A stretch of DNA of 64,000 nucleotides from Mycobacterium asiaticum (GCF_001673365.1 NZ_LZLS01000214.1:50612-114611), one strand, 5' to 3'; counted from the first letter of the stretch, positions 53,582-63,936 are shown. Notes: generated by a model not told the origin, from the sequence alone. A program made the numbers and translations.

Positions 53582-54391
53582 TCAGCCCACAATCGGGAAT
53601 CGACGCTTGGCGGCGAGCTCGTTGAGCCCCGTTTGCATGACCGACCGAACATGCTCGTCGACTTCGTCGATGTCGGGGTTCTCACCGAATTGCGCGGTGA
53701 GATCGATTGGTTCCAACACCTGCATGACGATCTTGGCGGGTAACGGGAGGTTGGGTGGGATCGCGGCGCTGAAGCCGAACGGGAAGCCGAACGAGAGCGG
53801 CAGGATGTCGCTGCGGATGAACCGCTTCAAACCCAATTGCTTGGCCAGCCAGGTGCCGCGACTCAGGTACAGCTGGGTCTCCTGGCCACCGATGCCCACC
53901 AGAGGCACGATCGGTACGCCCGCGGCAAGAGCAGTGCGGACGTATCCCTTACGGCCGTTGAAGTCGATGACATTCTCCGCGGATGTCGGCCGGTAGGCGT
54001 CGTAGTCACCGCCGGGAAAGACGACCACGACACCCCCGGATCGTAGCGCCGCCGCCGCGTTCTCGGGGTTGGCCCGGATGTAGCCGGTCTTGCGGAAGAA
54101 GTCTCCGGTGGCGCCCATGAACAAAATGTCGTGGCTCAGGGTCAGCACCGGTCGTTCGTAGCCGAACTTCTCGTAGAAGTCGGTGCTGAAAATCGGGACG
54201 TCCATCGGAAACTGTCCGCCAGAGTGGTTGGCCACCACGAGCGCGCCGCCGGGCGGAAACACGTCCAGGCCCCGTACCTCGGCGCGAAAGTAGGTCTTGA
54301 GGATCGGGCGCATCACGCTGATCATTCGCTGCGTCATCCCAGGATCGAACTTGTCGATGTCGCCAACATCCAAGCTTTCGGCTTCGCTCAC
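53582..54391 (-). CDS. Lysophospholipid/glycerol acyltransferase-like protein (Rv1428c)
   Basis: This 269-residue PlsC-related protein has the segment ALVVANHSGGQFPMDVPIF near residue 50, in which the usual H(x)4D is replaced by a longer His-to-Asp spacing. FRKTGYIRANPENAAAAL, VVVFPGGDYDAYRP and VPLVGIGGQE follow. Acyl transfer from acyl-CoA or ACP to a lysolipid is likely. GTG start with AAGGAG upstream; first gene of the operon with fadD12 and lipO, divergent from the PucR regulator. Confidence 0.85.
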   Translation of the reverse strand: MSEAESLDVGDIDKFDPGMTQRMISVMRPILKTYFRAEVRGLDVFPPGGALVVANHSGGQFPMDVPIFSTDFYEKFGYERPVLTLSHDILFMGATGDFFRKTGYIRANPENAAAALRSGGVVVVFPGGDYDAYRPTSAENVIDFNGRKGYVRTALAAGVPIVPLVGIGGQETQLYLSRGTWLAKQLGLKRFIRSDILPLSFGFPFGFSAAIPPNLPLPAKIVMQVLEPIDLTAQFGENPDIDEVDEHVRSVMQTGLNELAAKRRFPIVG

Positions 54392-54485
54392 TGGGGCTCC
54401 TTTGCCATCGAGTGTCTAGATGGTAGCGACTGCCGGTGCGATCATGGTTGAGGGCATTTGCCGGGGGCTGCAGAAGGGACCGAGG

Positions 54486-55760
54486 GTGTCCGAAACCGGA
54501 GGCGGTCAACTGTCGGTGATCGCCCGACAGATGGACGCGATCCGCGACGAATTCATCGGCGAGTTGTTCGAGGTGATGAAGAAGGAAATTCCGGTCCCGA
54601 GCTACGACAGCCGCATGATGGCGCTGTGGCGCGCCAGCCTCACCGAGAACGTCGTCGCGGGAATCCACTACATAGAGCGGGACCCTCCGGAGCCCTTCTT
54701 GGAGGCCCCTGCCGCCGCGTTGGCTTACGTACGTGCCGCGGCCCAGCGCGACACCCCGTTATCAGCGCTGGTCAGAGCGCATCGAATCGGACATGCCAGG
54801 TTTTTGCAGCGGGCGATGCAGTTCGTAGCACTGCTGGAGTCCAGCGAGCGCGTGCCGGCAATCGTCGAACTGGTGAATCGGTGCGCGCGTTTTGTCGATG
54901 TGGTCGGTGACCAGCTGACCGTGGCCTATGAGCAGGAACACGACCGCTGGTTGAGCCGGCGCAGCGGTCTGCAACAGCAATGGGTCAGCGACATACTGGC
55001 GGGCACTCCCGTCGACGTACAGCGCGCAGAAATGGTGCTGGGCTACCAGTTGGACGTCGCGCACATCGCGGCCGTGTGGTGGGCGGACACCACGGTTCCC
55101 ACCCGCGACGTGGCGGCGCTGTTGGACAAGGCGGGTTCGTTGATCGCGGGGGAGCTGCGCGCGGCAGGACGTGCGTTGATGGTGCCGACCGACGAGCGTG
55201 AGGCGCGGTTGTGGTTCTCCCCGATACCCGCCCGCGAGGCAGTCGCGGCCGAACGGGCCCGGGTGCGGGCGGCCTTCGAGTCCGCGGGAATTCCCGCGTG
55301 CCTGGCGTTCGGTCGCGTCGAGCGCGGCCTGGACGGCTTCCGGGCCTCCTTAAAGCAAGCCGAACGCGCCAAGGCGGTGGCTCTGGGCGCCGGACGCCAT
55401 CCCCGTGACCGCGTGGTCTATTACGCCGACGTCGCGCCGATCGCGTTGATGGCAACCGACGCCGAAGAACTCGGACGCTTCGTCACCGAGGCATTGGGCG
55501 ATCTCGCCGTCGACGACGAACGCAACCAATGGTTGCGCGAAACGCTGCGCGAGTTTCTGGCCCGCAACCGCAGCTATGTAGCGACAGCGGAAGCGATGAT
55601 CTTGCACCGCAACACAATTCAGTATCGTGTCGCGCAGGCGATGGAACGCTGCGGGCAGGACTTCGACGACCCCGATGCGGTGTTCAGGGTCCAGACTGCG
55701 TTAGAAGTCTGTCGGTGGATGGCTCCGGCAGTGCTACGGACGGCAAACCCGTCGGTCTAG
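54486..55760 (+). CDS. PucR/CdaR-type transcriptional regulator (Rv1429-like)
   Basis: This 424-residue protein has an N-terminal RsbR-like helical domain, a middle GGDEF-like domain region and the C-terminal PucR HTH (WLRETLREFLARNRSYVATAEAMILHRNTIQYRV in parts). Family members sense metabolites and control adjacent operons. The GTG at 54486 gives MSETGGGQLS and the length of the M. tuberculosis homologue; ATG at 54420 or 54444 would lengthen it. Its divergence from the acyltransferase-fadD12-lipO operon makes that operon a likely target. Confidence 0.85.
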   Translation: MSETGGGQLSVIARQMDAIRDEFIGELFEVMKKEIPVPSYDSRMMALWRASLTENVVAGIHYIERDPPEPFLEAPAAALAYVRAAAQRDTPLSALVRAHRIGHARFLQRAMQFVALLESSERVPAIVELVNRCARFVDVVGDQLTVAYEQEHDRWLSRRSGLQQQWVSDILAGTPVDVQRAEMVLGYQLDVAHIAAVWWADTTVPTRDVAALLDKAGSLIAGELRAAGRALMVPTDEREARLWFSPIPAREAVAAERARVRAAFESAGIPACLAFGRVERGLDGFRASLKQAERAKAVALGAGRHPRDRVVYYADVAPIALMATDAEELGRFVTEALGDLAVDDERNQWLRETLREFLARNRSYVATAEAMILHRNTIQYRVAQAMERCGQDFDDPDAVFRVQTALEVCRWMAPAVLRTANPSV

Positions 55761-55982
55761 CGCGGTTCGTGTTGCGCGCACAAAACATGTCCTGACCTTC
55801 GGCGCCGCCGCATATGGCGTCGGCGCGATGCCGCGGCTTACCGTTGGTCAGCGTCGAATGTCGACCCCGTGCGGGGCGGCAAACCGATTCTGTCGCAATG
55901 CCTGTCAACGCTTCCTGGTGGGCGTCACTCGGTGGATAACGCCGATGTCTTTGCGCTTGAGACTTTTTGGCTAGGAGCCGGC
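55761..55982. other. Intergenic region after the PucR regulator
   Basis: No gene or strong repeat is visible. It should hold the promoter for the segment starting at 55983, which has TAGGAG (55972-55977) before its ATG. M. tuberculosis has PE16 in this interval; no PE motif was found. Confidence 0.45.
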
Positions 55983-56549
55983 ATGTCGTGTGTAGCGGAG
56001 TCTGATACCGGGGCGTTCGGGCACGCCTCGGTCGGCTCCGTGCCTGCCGGTGTCGAGCGGCTGGGTCCGGCATCGGTGCCGGGCCCAGCTGCGCCCCAAT
56101 GCCGTGGTGACAAGTCGGCAGACGAGCGTCAGGCCGAGCACTACCTGCGGCTGCTGGCCCGGCAGTTGGGACAGACCGAATACCGCATACACAAGTGCCG
56201 GCGGGCGATCTCGCTGGCTCAGGCAGCGGGCGACGTCGAGAACGTTATCGGCTTTCGCCGCTTGCTCAAGGCCGAGCAGGACGACCGGCGGACGGTAAAG
56301 GAGTTGATCGCCAATTTGCGGCGCCGCTTCGGCGGTGCCGAACTGGATCACTCGCAGGGCGCGGGTTACGACGATTCGCAGCGGACGAGGGGCCGCTTCG
56401 AAGATCGGCATGGCCTGGCGGTCATCCGCGCCCTGCCGAGCCACTCACGACGACGGGGGCCACACCGCCGGCACGGCGGTGTCCGCCTGTCACCGAGGCC
56501 GGATACATTTGGACTCGCCGAACGGTTTCAGACAGCGAGCGAGGCGGCC
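55983..56549 (+). CDS. Unrecognised helical coding segment, in frame with the DUF3556 gene
   Basis: I do not recognise this protein. From the ATG at 55983, which has a well-placed TAGGAG, the frame encodes ~45 low-complexity residues and then a clearly coding charged helical region. That region (RQAEHYLRLLARQLGQTEYR, IHKCRRAISLAQAAGDVENV and KAEQDDRRTVKELIANLRRR) spans residues ~48-118, with high GC in third positions. A stretch of ~75 Arg/His/Ser-rich residues follows that looks translated from non-coding DNA. There is no stop before the DUF3556 ATG at 56550, so a 772-residue fusion is possible. It may instead be an old small gene whose stop was lost. Confidence 0.5.
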
Positions 56550-58301
56550 ATGGGATTCATCTCACCGGATCTTCCAGACGTTGACCACGACACCTGGACG
56601 TCCCTGCCGCGGGCGACGCGGCTGCAGGTGGTCACCCGGCACTGGGCGGAGAACGGATTCGGCACGCCGTACGCGGTCTACCTGCTATACCTGCTGAAGA
56701 TCGGTCTCTACGTCGCTGTTCCGGCGGCGCTCATCTCGCTGACTCCCGGGCTGGGCGGGCTCAGCAACATCGCCGACTGGTGGACTCAGCCGATCGTGTA
56801 CCAGAAAGCGATCATCTTCACGCTGCTGTTCGAGGTGCTCGGCCTGGGTTGCGGGTCGGGGCCGCTTACCGGACGCTTCATGCCGCCGATCGGTGGTGTG
56901 CTTTATTGGTTGCGGCCCAAGACGATTCGGCTTCCGGCGTGGCCGGACAAGGTGCCGTTCACCCGCGGAGATTCACGCAGTGTCGTCGACGTCGCGCTGT
57001 ATGCCATCGTGCTGGGCAGTGCGGTGTGGGCGCTGTTGTCGCCGGGGCAGGGCGGTCCGGTTCCGGGGATCGGTGGTGTAGGCCTGGTCGACCCGGTGCT
57101 GGTGATCCCGACGATCGTCGCCTTGGCGCTGTTGGGCTTGCGAGACAAGACCATCTTCCTGGCCGCGCGCGGGGAACATTATTGGCTGAAGTTGTTCGTG
57201 TTCTTCTTTCCGTTCGTCGACCAGGTGTCGGCATTCAAGCTGATCATGTTGTGCCTGTGGTGGGGAGCGGCGACCTCAAAGCTCAACCACCACTTCCCGT
57301 ACGTCGTGGCGGTCATGACGAGCAACAACGCGCTGCTGCGCAGCAGGCTGTTCACCCCGCTCAAACACGCGCTCTACCGCGACCACGTCAACGACCTGCG
57401 TCCGACCGCCATACCGAAGTTGATGGCCCATGTGGGTGGAACCACAGCGGAATTCATCGTGCCGACGGTGTTGGTCTTCGTCGCCGGAGACCAACCGTGG
57501 CGGTGGTTTCTGATCGGGTTCATGGTGATCTTCCACCTCAACATCCTGTCCAACCTTCCGATGGGCGTGCCGTTGGAATGGAATGTCTTCTTCATCTTCT
57601 CGCTGTTCTACCTGTTTGGGCACTACGGTTCGATTCGCGCCATCGACTTGCGGTCGCCGTGGTTGTTGGCGCTGGTGCTCATCGCGGTAGCCGTCGCGAT
57701 CGCGGGAAACCTGTTCCCCGAAAAGATTTCGTTCCTGCCCGGCATGCGCTATTACGCCGGCAACTGGGCCACCAGTTTGTGGTGCTTCCGCGCGGGAGCT
57801 GAGGACAAGATCGAAGCCGACGTGGTGAAAAGCTCTGCGCTGGTTATCAATCAGCTGACCAAGCTGTATGGCGCCCCCACCGCCGAGGTGATGTCCGACA
57901 AGGTGGCGGCCTTTCGGGCCATGCACACCCACGGTCGTGCGCTTAACGGTCTCCTGCCGCGCGCGATCGACAACGAAGCCGAATACAGCATCAGGGAGGG
58001 CGAAGTCGTCGCCGGTCCGCTCGTCGGGTGGAATTTCGGAGAAGGACATCTGCACAACGAGCAGCTCTTGGAGGCCGTCCAGCGGCGCTGCAATTTCGCC
58101 AACGGCGACCTCCGCGTCATCGTCCTGGAAGGCCAACCGATCCAAACCCAGAAGCAGTGGTACCGAATTTTCGACGCCAAGACCGGGTTGATCGAGGCTG
58201 GCTATGTCGACGTCGCGGAGATGCTGACGCGGCAGCCCTGGCCTGAGCCGGACGACGAATTCCCGGTTCACGTAACGACACAACGCTCCGTGCCGGCATG
58301 A
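56550..58301 (+). CDS. DUF3556 multi-pass membrane protein (Rv1431-like)
   Basis: This 583-residue protein has about ten membrane helices. It begins MGFISPDLPDVDHDTW, has the conserved loops RPKTIRLPAWPDKVPFTRGD (near 125), SKLNHHFPYVVAVMTSNN (near 245) and MGVPLEWNVFFIFS, and ends in a soluble ~150-residue domain. It fits DUF3556; the function is unknown. It overlaps the following phytoene-dehydrogenase-like gene by ATGA, as Rv1431-Rv1432 do, suggesting a joint lipid or isoprenoid role. The start codon is uncertain because the frame is open upstream to 55869. Confidence 0.82.
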   Translation: MGFISPDLPDVDHDTWTSLPRATRLQVVTRHWAENGFGTPYAVYLLYLLKIGLYVAVPAALISLTPGLGGLSNIADWWTQPIVYQKAIIFTLLFEVLGLGCGSGPLTGRFMPPIGGVLYWLRPKTIRLPAWPDKVPFTRGDSRSVVDVALYAIVLGSAVWALLSPGQGGPVPGIGGVGLVDPVLVIPTIVALALLGLRDKTIFLAARGEHYWLKLFVFFFPFVDQVSAFKLIMLCLWWGAATSKLNHHFPYVVAVMTSNNALLRSRLFTPLKHALYRDHVNDLRPTAIPKLMAHVGGTTAEFIVPTVLVFVAGDQPWRWFLIGFMVIFHLNILSNLPMGVPLEWNVFFIFSLFYLFGHYGSIRAIDLRSPWLLALVLIAVAVAIAGNLFPEKISFLPGMRYYAGNWATSLWCFRAGAEDKIEADVVKSSALVINQLTKLYGAPTAEVMSDKVAAFRAMHTHGRALNGLLPRAIDNEAEYSIREGEVVAGPLVGWNFGEGHLHNEQLLEAVQRRCNFANGDLRVIVLEGQPIQTQKQWYRIFDAKTGLIEAGYVDVAEMLTRQPWPEPDDEFPVHVTTQRSVPA

Positions 58302-59725
58302 CGACCGCGGTTGTCGTCGGTGCCGGGCCCAACGGCCTGGCCGCGGCAATCCATTTGGCGCGCCAGGGCATCGACGTTGAGGTGCTCGAGGCTCACGACA
58401 CCATCGGCGGGGGAGCGCGCTCGGGCGAGTTGACGGTGCCCGGAGTCATCCACGACTACTGCTCGGCCTTCCATCCGCTGGGCGTGGGCTCACCGTTCTG
58501 GAAGGAAATCGACCTTACCCGCCACGGGCTTTCGTGGAAGTGGCCGGAGGTGGACTGCGCGCACCCACTCGACGACGGCACCGCCGGAGTGCTGTATCAG
58601 TCGATCGTCAAGACCGCCAAGGGGCTGGGTCCCGATCACCGCCGCTGGCGCGCCGCGATCGGCGGGCTCGCCTCCGGATTCGACGATCTGGCGGAGGATC
58701 TACTGCGACCGGTGCTCAACATTCCGCGACATCCGGTGCGGTTGGCGCTGTTTGGTCCGCGCGCCGTGCTGCCGGCGACCGCCGTCGCGGGCTGGTTCCG
58801 CACCGAGCAGGCGCGTGCCCTCTACGGTGGTGCGGCCGCGCACGCCTACACCCGGCTGGACCGGCCACTGACCGCTTCGCTCGGGTTGATGATCCTGGCC
58901 AGCGGGCATCGGTACGGGTGGCCGGTCGCCGAAGGCGGGTCCGGGGCGATCGCCCGGGCCCTGGGCGCGGCGCTGAACGCCGAAGGCGGACGGGTCAGCA
59001 CCGGCGTCAAAGTCAACAGCCGCCGCGACATTCCGACCGCCGACATCGTGATGCTCGACCTGAGTCCCGCGCAGGTACTTACGCTTTATGGCGGCGCGAT
59101 GCCGCTGCGCATCAGACGGTCCTACCGCCGCTACCGCGAAGGCTCCTCGGCGTTCAAGGTCGACTTCGCTATCGAAGGCGACATTCCGTGGACAAATCCC
59201 GACTGCGCCCGCGCGGGCACCGTCCACCTCGGCGGTAGTTTCGAGGAGATCGTCGACACGGAACGCCAACGCGCCCAAGGCAAAATGGTGCAGCGGCCGT
59301 TCGTACTGCTGGGGCAGCAGTACCTGGCCGACCCGTCCCGCACCGGTGGCCCCGGGGGCAAGATCAACCCGATCTACGCCTACGCGCACGTGCCGTTCCG
59401 CTATAGCGGAGATGCAACCGCCGCGATCGTCGACCAGATCGAACGGTTCGCGCCGGGCTTCCGCGACCGCATCGTCGAGACGGTGAGCACCAGCACCGCC
59501 GAACTACAGGCTCGCAACCCCAGCTTGATTGGCGGCGACATCATCGGCGGCGCCAACGACAAGCTGCAGATCCTCTTCCGGCCGCGCATTGCTCTCGACC
59601 CGTACGCAATTGGCGTACCGGGTGTCTACCTGTGCTCGCAGTCCGCGCCGCCGGGTGCCGGCATTCATGGGTTGTGCGGCTACCACGCCGCTGAATCGGC
59701 ATTGCGCTGGCTGCACAAGCGCTGA
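58298..59725 (+). CDS. Phytoene-dehydrogenase-like FAD oxidoreductase (Rv1432-like)
   Basis: This 475-residue protein has the N-terminal dinucleotide fold VVVGAGPNGLAAAIHLARQGIDVEVLEAHD (in parts), IGGGARSGELTVPG typical of CrtI-like enzymes, and a C-terminal GVYLCSQSAPPGAGIHGLCGYHAA FAD block. The family desaturates or isomerises carotenoids and related lipids; the substrate here is unknown. It overlaps DUF3556 and is convergent with the proline/glycine-rich secreted protein gene. Confidence 0.88.
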   Translation: MTTAVVVGAGPNGLAAAIHLARQGIDVEVLEAHDTIGGGARSGELTVPGVIHDYCSAFHPLGVGSPFWKEIDLTRHGLSWKWPEVDCAHPLDDGTAGVLYQSIVKTAKGLGPDHRRWRAAIGGLASGFDDLAEDLLRPVLNIPRHPVRLALFGPRAVLPATAVAGWFRTEQARALYGGAAAHAYTRLDRPLTASLGLMILASGHRYGWPVAEGGSGAIARALGAALNAEGGRVSTGVKVNSRRDIPTADIVMLDLSPAQVLTLYGGAMPLRIRRSYRRYREGSSAFKVDFAIEGDIPWTNPDCARAGTVHLGGSFEEIVDTERQRAQGKMVQRPFVLLGQQYLADPSRTGGPGGKINPIYAYAHVPFRYSGDATAAIVDQIERFAPGFRDRIVETVSTSTAELQARNPSLIGGDIIGGANDKLQILFRPRIALDPYAIGVPGVYLCSQSAPPGAGIHGLCGYHAAESALRWLHKR

Positions 59726-59733
59726 GCGCCGGG

Positions 59734-60507
59734 TCAGCTCGCTGGCCCGGGCTGCAGGGGCTGACCGGGCGCGGGGCCGCCAGCCGGCGCCGTTCCGGCC
59801 GGTTCACCCTTCCCGGTCCCGGACATGGTCGTGATCGGAGCGCCAACCGCCCCCGGGGCACCCGCGGGCACCGGGGCGCCGGCAACGATTGGCCCGCCGA
59901 TGGGTACCGGCCCTCCGATAGGCACGGGTGCACCGATCGGTACCGGCGCGCCGATGGGCACCGGTGCACCGATCGGTACCGGCGCGCCGATGGGCACGGG
60001 CGCTCCGATCGGTACCGGCGCCCCGATGGGCACCGGCGCTCCGACGGGCACCGGGGCGACGACCGGCACCGGTCCGGGTACCACCAGCGGGGCACCCACC
60101 GGCACTCCCGACATGCCAGTGATCGGAGCACTTGCCGGCCCGCACGCCTCGACAGGTGTCGCACCGGCGGGCGCCGGCCCGCCGGGTGCGCCTGGTCCAC
60201 CGGCGGGGGCTGGCCCACCGGCCGGCGCTGGTCCACCAGCTGGAGCTGGACCACCGGCTCCGCCCGCGGCCGGCGCTCCGCCTGCGGCAGCCGTGCCGTA
60301 TGCGCAGCAGACCGGGGCTCCGCCGACGCCTGCCAGTGCGGCACCATCGCCGGCTGCGCCCGCGGTTCCCGACATTCCCTGGATGCAGGCGTGCCCGCCC
60401 GTTTTCAGCGGTATGGCAGCCGCACCCGGGCTCAGCGAAATGGCCGCGCCGCACACACCGGCGGTGACAGCAATCACTTTGATGTTGAATCGATCGAAGA
60501 TCGTCAT
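59734..60507 (-). CDS. Secreted Pro/Gly/Ala/Val-rich repeat protein (Rv1435c-like)
   Basis: This 257-residue protein has a signal peptide (hydrophobic VIAVTAGVCGAAISLSPGAAA), then a region with four Cys, a PAGGPA repeat section near residues 80-115, and an array of GAPVPI hexapeptides near 150-205. The composition and location agree with M. tuberculosis Rv1435c, a proline-, glycine- and valine-rich secreted protein. The function is unknown, and an extended surface or wall-associated chain is likely. The ATG at 60507 has AAGGAG nine bases upstream. Confidence 0.8.
   Translation of the reverse strand: MTIFDRFNIKVIAVTAGVCGAAISLSPGAAAIPLKTGGHACIQGMSGTAGAAGDGAALAGVGGAPVCCAYGTAAAGGAPAAGGAGGPAPAGGPAPAGGPAPAGGPGAPGGPAPAGATPVEACGPASAPITGMSGVPVGAPLVVPGPVPVVAPVPVGAPVPIGAPVPIGAPVPIGAPVPIGAPVPIGAPVPIGAPVPIGGPVPIGGPIVAGAPVPAGAPGAVGAPITTMSGTGKGEPAGTAPAGGPAPGQPLQPGPAS
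59893..60057. repeat. 18/36-bp tandem repeat array encoding GAPVPI hexapeptides
   Basis: About nine 18-bp units encode G(A/G)PVPI. Two consecutive 36-bp double units (59930-59965 and 59966-60001) are nearly identical, which points to recent duplication. Confidence 0.75.
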
Positions 60508-60779
60508 CAACGTCAACTCCTTTATCTGCGCTCGAATATTCCTGCACCCACGTGGTTCAGCAGAACCGTCTAGCCATACCGAACTCGTGTCTAATGACTG
60601 GCTCGATTGTTAATCGCAACCGTGTAACTCAAACCGCGGCGCACCGTGCCGTTTCCAAATGGTGACGTTCGGCCAGAATCGCGCAGAGCTGTAAGGCATT
60701 CCAGTCCGTGCGCAACGCGCGTAAGTGCAGTTCGACGGCGATAGTCTTACCGGCCCCAGCAACGGCAACTGCACTGATC
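60508..60779. other. Intergenic region between Rv1435c-like gene and gap
   Basis: About 270 bases hold the two divergent promoters. I see no ORF, RNA gene or strong palindrome. Confidence 0.45.
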
Positions 60780-60785
60780 TAGGCT
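60780..60785 (+). promoter_or_regulatory. Candidate -10 hexamer of the gap-pgk-tpiA operon
   Basis: TAGGCT lies 45 bases before the gap GTG. GAGGAGA near 60818 is the Shine-Dalgarno sequence, so this operon has a normal leader. The -35 element is not clear. Confidence 0.35.
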
Positions 60786-60830
60786 GACGACGAGGGCTTA
60801 ACAGCGAACACCAAAGACGAGGAGAGACAC

Positions 60831-61850
<1,020 letters not shown>

Positions 61851-61852
61851 CC

Positions 61853-63103
61853 GTGTCCGTACCAACTTTGGAAGACCTTCTCGCCGAAGGTGTTTCGGGT
61901 CGTGGCGTACTGGTCCGTTCGGACTTGAACGTCCCGCTCGACTTCGATGCCGGGGGGGACGGGAACATCACCGACGCGGGTCGCATCACCGCGTCGGTAC
62001 CCACGTTGAAGGCACTGCTCGACGCGGGCGCGAAGGTGGTCGTCACCGCCCACCTGGGTCGCCCCAAGGATGGGCCGGAGTCCAAGTATTCGCTGGCGCC
62101 GGTGGCCGCCGCACTGGGGGAGCAACTGGGCCGCCATGTCCAGTTGGCCGGTGATGTCGTCGGCACCGATGCGTTGGCCCGCGCCGAGGGGCTCACCGAC
62201 GGCGACATCCTGCTGTTGGAGAACATTCGTTTCGACAAGCGCGAGACCAGCAAAGACGACGACGAGCGCCTGGCGCTGGCCAAGCAGCTGGCCGAATTGG
62301 TCTGGCCCGATGGGGCTTTCGTTTCCGACGGCTTCGGCGTGGTGCACCGCAAGCAGGCCTCGGTGTACGACGTGGCCACGCTGTTGCCGCACTACGCGGG
62401 GAAGCTGGTGGCCGACGAGATCAAGGTGTTGGAGCAGCTGACCAGCTCCACCGAGCGGCCTTACGCCGTGGTGCTGGGCGGATCGAAGGTGTCCGACAAG
62501 CTGGGCGTGATCGAGTCGCTGGCCACGAAAGCCGACAGCATCGTCATTGGCGGCGGCATGTGCTTCACATTCCTTGCCGCGCAGGGTTATTCGGTTGGGA
62601 AGTCGCTGCTCGAAGAAGAGATGGTGGACACCTGCAGTAACCTGCTGGAGACCTATCACGACGTGCTGCGGTTGCCGGTAGACATCGTGGTGACCGAGAA
62701 GTTCGCCGCCGATTCGCCGCCACAGACAGTTGCGGCCAATGAGATTCCCGACGACCTGATGGGCCTGGATATCGGGCCGGGTTCGGTCAAGCGGTTCACC
62801 ACGTTGCTGTCCAACGCCCAGACCGTCTTCTGGAACGGCCCGATGGGCGTCTTCGAGTTCCCGACGTATGCCGAGGGCACCCGAGGCGTCGCGGAGGCGA
62901 TCGTCGCGGCGACCGGTAAGGGAGCGTTCAGCGTGGTCGGTGGGGGAGACTCCGCCGCCGCGGTCCGTGCGTTGGGGATACCAGAGGACGACTTCTCGCA
63001 CATATCCACCGGCGGCGGCGCGTCGCTGGAATACCTTGAGGGCAAAACACTTCCGGGCATTGAGGTGCTTGGCCGTGAGCAGCCGACCGGAGGGGACTCG
63101 TGA
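61853..63103 (+). CDS. pgk: Phosphoglycerate kinase
   Basis: This 416-residue two-domain kinase has LVRSDLNVPLD, HLGRPKDGPE, LENIRFDKRE, VSDGFGVVHRKQASV and the nucleotide loop FSVVGGGDSAAAVRALG near residue 370. It makes ATP from 1,3-bisphosphoglycerate. The GTG start at 61853 gives VSVPTLEDLL. It contains a short Gly/Asp insertion (FDAGGDGN near residue 32) that the M. tuberculosis protein lacks in part. The stop overlaps the tpiA GTG. Confidence 0.97.
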   Translation: MSVPTLEDLLAEGVSGRGVLVRSDLNVPLDFDAGGDGNITDAGRITASVPTLKALLDAGAKVVVTAHLGRPKDGPESKYSLAPVAAALGEQLGRHVQLAGDVVGTDALARAEGLTDGDILLLENIRFDKRETSKDDDERLALAKQLAELVWPDGAFVSDGFGVVHRKQASVYDVATLLPHYAGKLVADEIKVLEQLTSSTERPYAVVLGGSKVSDKLGVIESLATKADSIVIGGGMCFTFLAAQGYSVGKSLLEEEMVDTCSNLLETYHDVLRLPVDIVVTEKFAADSPPQTVAANEIPDDLMGLDIGPGSVKRFTTLLSNAQTVFWNGPMGVFEFPTYAEGTRGVAEAIVAATGKGAFSVVGGGDSAAAVRALGIPEDDFSHISTGGGASLEYLEGKTLPGIEVLGREQPTGGDS

Positions 63104-63885
63104 GCCGCAAGCCGTTGATCGCCGGCAATTGGAAGATGAACCTGAATCACTTCGAGGCGATCGCGCTCGTGCAAAAGATCGCATTCGCATTGCCGGACAA
63201 GTACTTCGACAAGGTCGACGTCACGGTCATCCCGCCGTTCACCGATTTGCGCAGCGTGCAAACCCTGGTCGACGGCGACAAACTGCGGCTGACCTATGGG
63301 GCGCAGGATCTTTCGCAGCACGACTCCGGCGCCTACACGGGAGAGATCAGCGGGGCGTTTTTGGCCAAGCTGGGCTGCAGCTACGTCGTTGTCGGTCACT
63401 CCGAGCGGCGCACCTATCACAACGAGGACGACGCGCTGGTGGCCGCTAAAGCGGCCGCCGCACTCAAGTACGAGCTGACCCCGATCGTCTGTATCGGTGA
63501 GCACCTCGAGGTGCGCGAAGCCGGAAATCACGTGTCGCACAACGTCGAGCAACTGCGCGGGTCACTGACCGGGCTCTCGGCCGAGCAGATCAGCAAGGTC
63601 GTCATCGCCTACGAGCCGGTCTGGGCGATCGGTACCGGGCGGGTCGCCAGTTCGGCGGATGCTCAGGAGGTGTGCGCGGCGATTCGTGCCGAACTGGGGT
63701 CGCTGGCCGCACCGGAGGTTGCCGAGAGCGTGCGGGTGCTCTACGGCGGCTCGGTCAACGCGAAGAACGTCGGCGAACTCGTCGCCCAGAGCGACATCGA
63801 CGGCGGGCTCGTAGGTGGCGCGTCCCTGGATGGCGAGCAGTTCGCGACGCTGGCGGCCATTGCCGCCGGGGGACCGCTGCCGTAG
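63100..63885 (+). CDS. tpiA: Triosephosphate isomerase
   Basis: This 261-residue TIM barrel begins with SRKPLIAGNWKMNLNH (N and K of the active site). It has the electrophilic His in VVGHSERRTYHNED near residue 100, the catalytic Glu in IAYEPVWAIGTG near 170 and the phosphate-binding VLYGGSVNAKN. It interconverts triose phosphates. Third gene of the glycolytic operon, in GTGA overlap with pgk. In M. tuberculosis secG follows shortly after. Confidence 0.97.
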   Translation: MSRKPLIAGNWKMNLNHFEAIALVQKIAFALPDKYFDKVDVTVIPPFTDLRSVQTLVDGDKLRLTYGAQDLSQHDSGAYTGEISGAFLAKLGCSYVVVGHSERRTYHNEDDALVAAKAAAALKYELTPIVCIGEHLEVREAGNHVSHNVEQLRGSLTGLSAEQISKVVIAYEPVWAIGTGRVASSADAQEVCAAIRAELGSLAAPEVAESVRVLYGGSVNAKNVGELVAQSDIDGGLVGGASLDGEQFATLAAIAAGGPLP

Positions 63886-63894
63886 CAGTTGGTC

Positions 63895-63936
63895 GCGGGC
63901 CACACCCGTCGCGGCACCGAGGCGGGCCACACCCGT
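63895..63936. repeat. Direct 15-bp repeat downstream of tpiA
   Basis: GCGGGCCACACCCGT occurs at 63895-63909 and 63922-63936, 27 bases apart. A degenerate third copy (GAGTCACACCGGT) follows. Confidence 0.65.

Noticed and set aside
59893..60057. CRISPR array
   Set aside because: The repeats are contiguous 18-bp coding units without spacers, in frame with a protein repeat, and no cas gene is present.
59825..60613. Plus-strand Gly/Pro/Ala-rich ORF of 262 residues
   Set aside because: It is complementary to the secreted repeat protein. Only the minus strand shows a signal peptide and a Shine-Dalgarno sequence.
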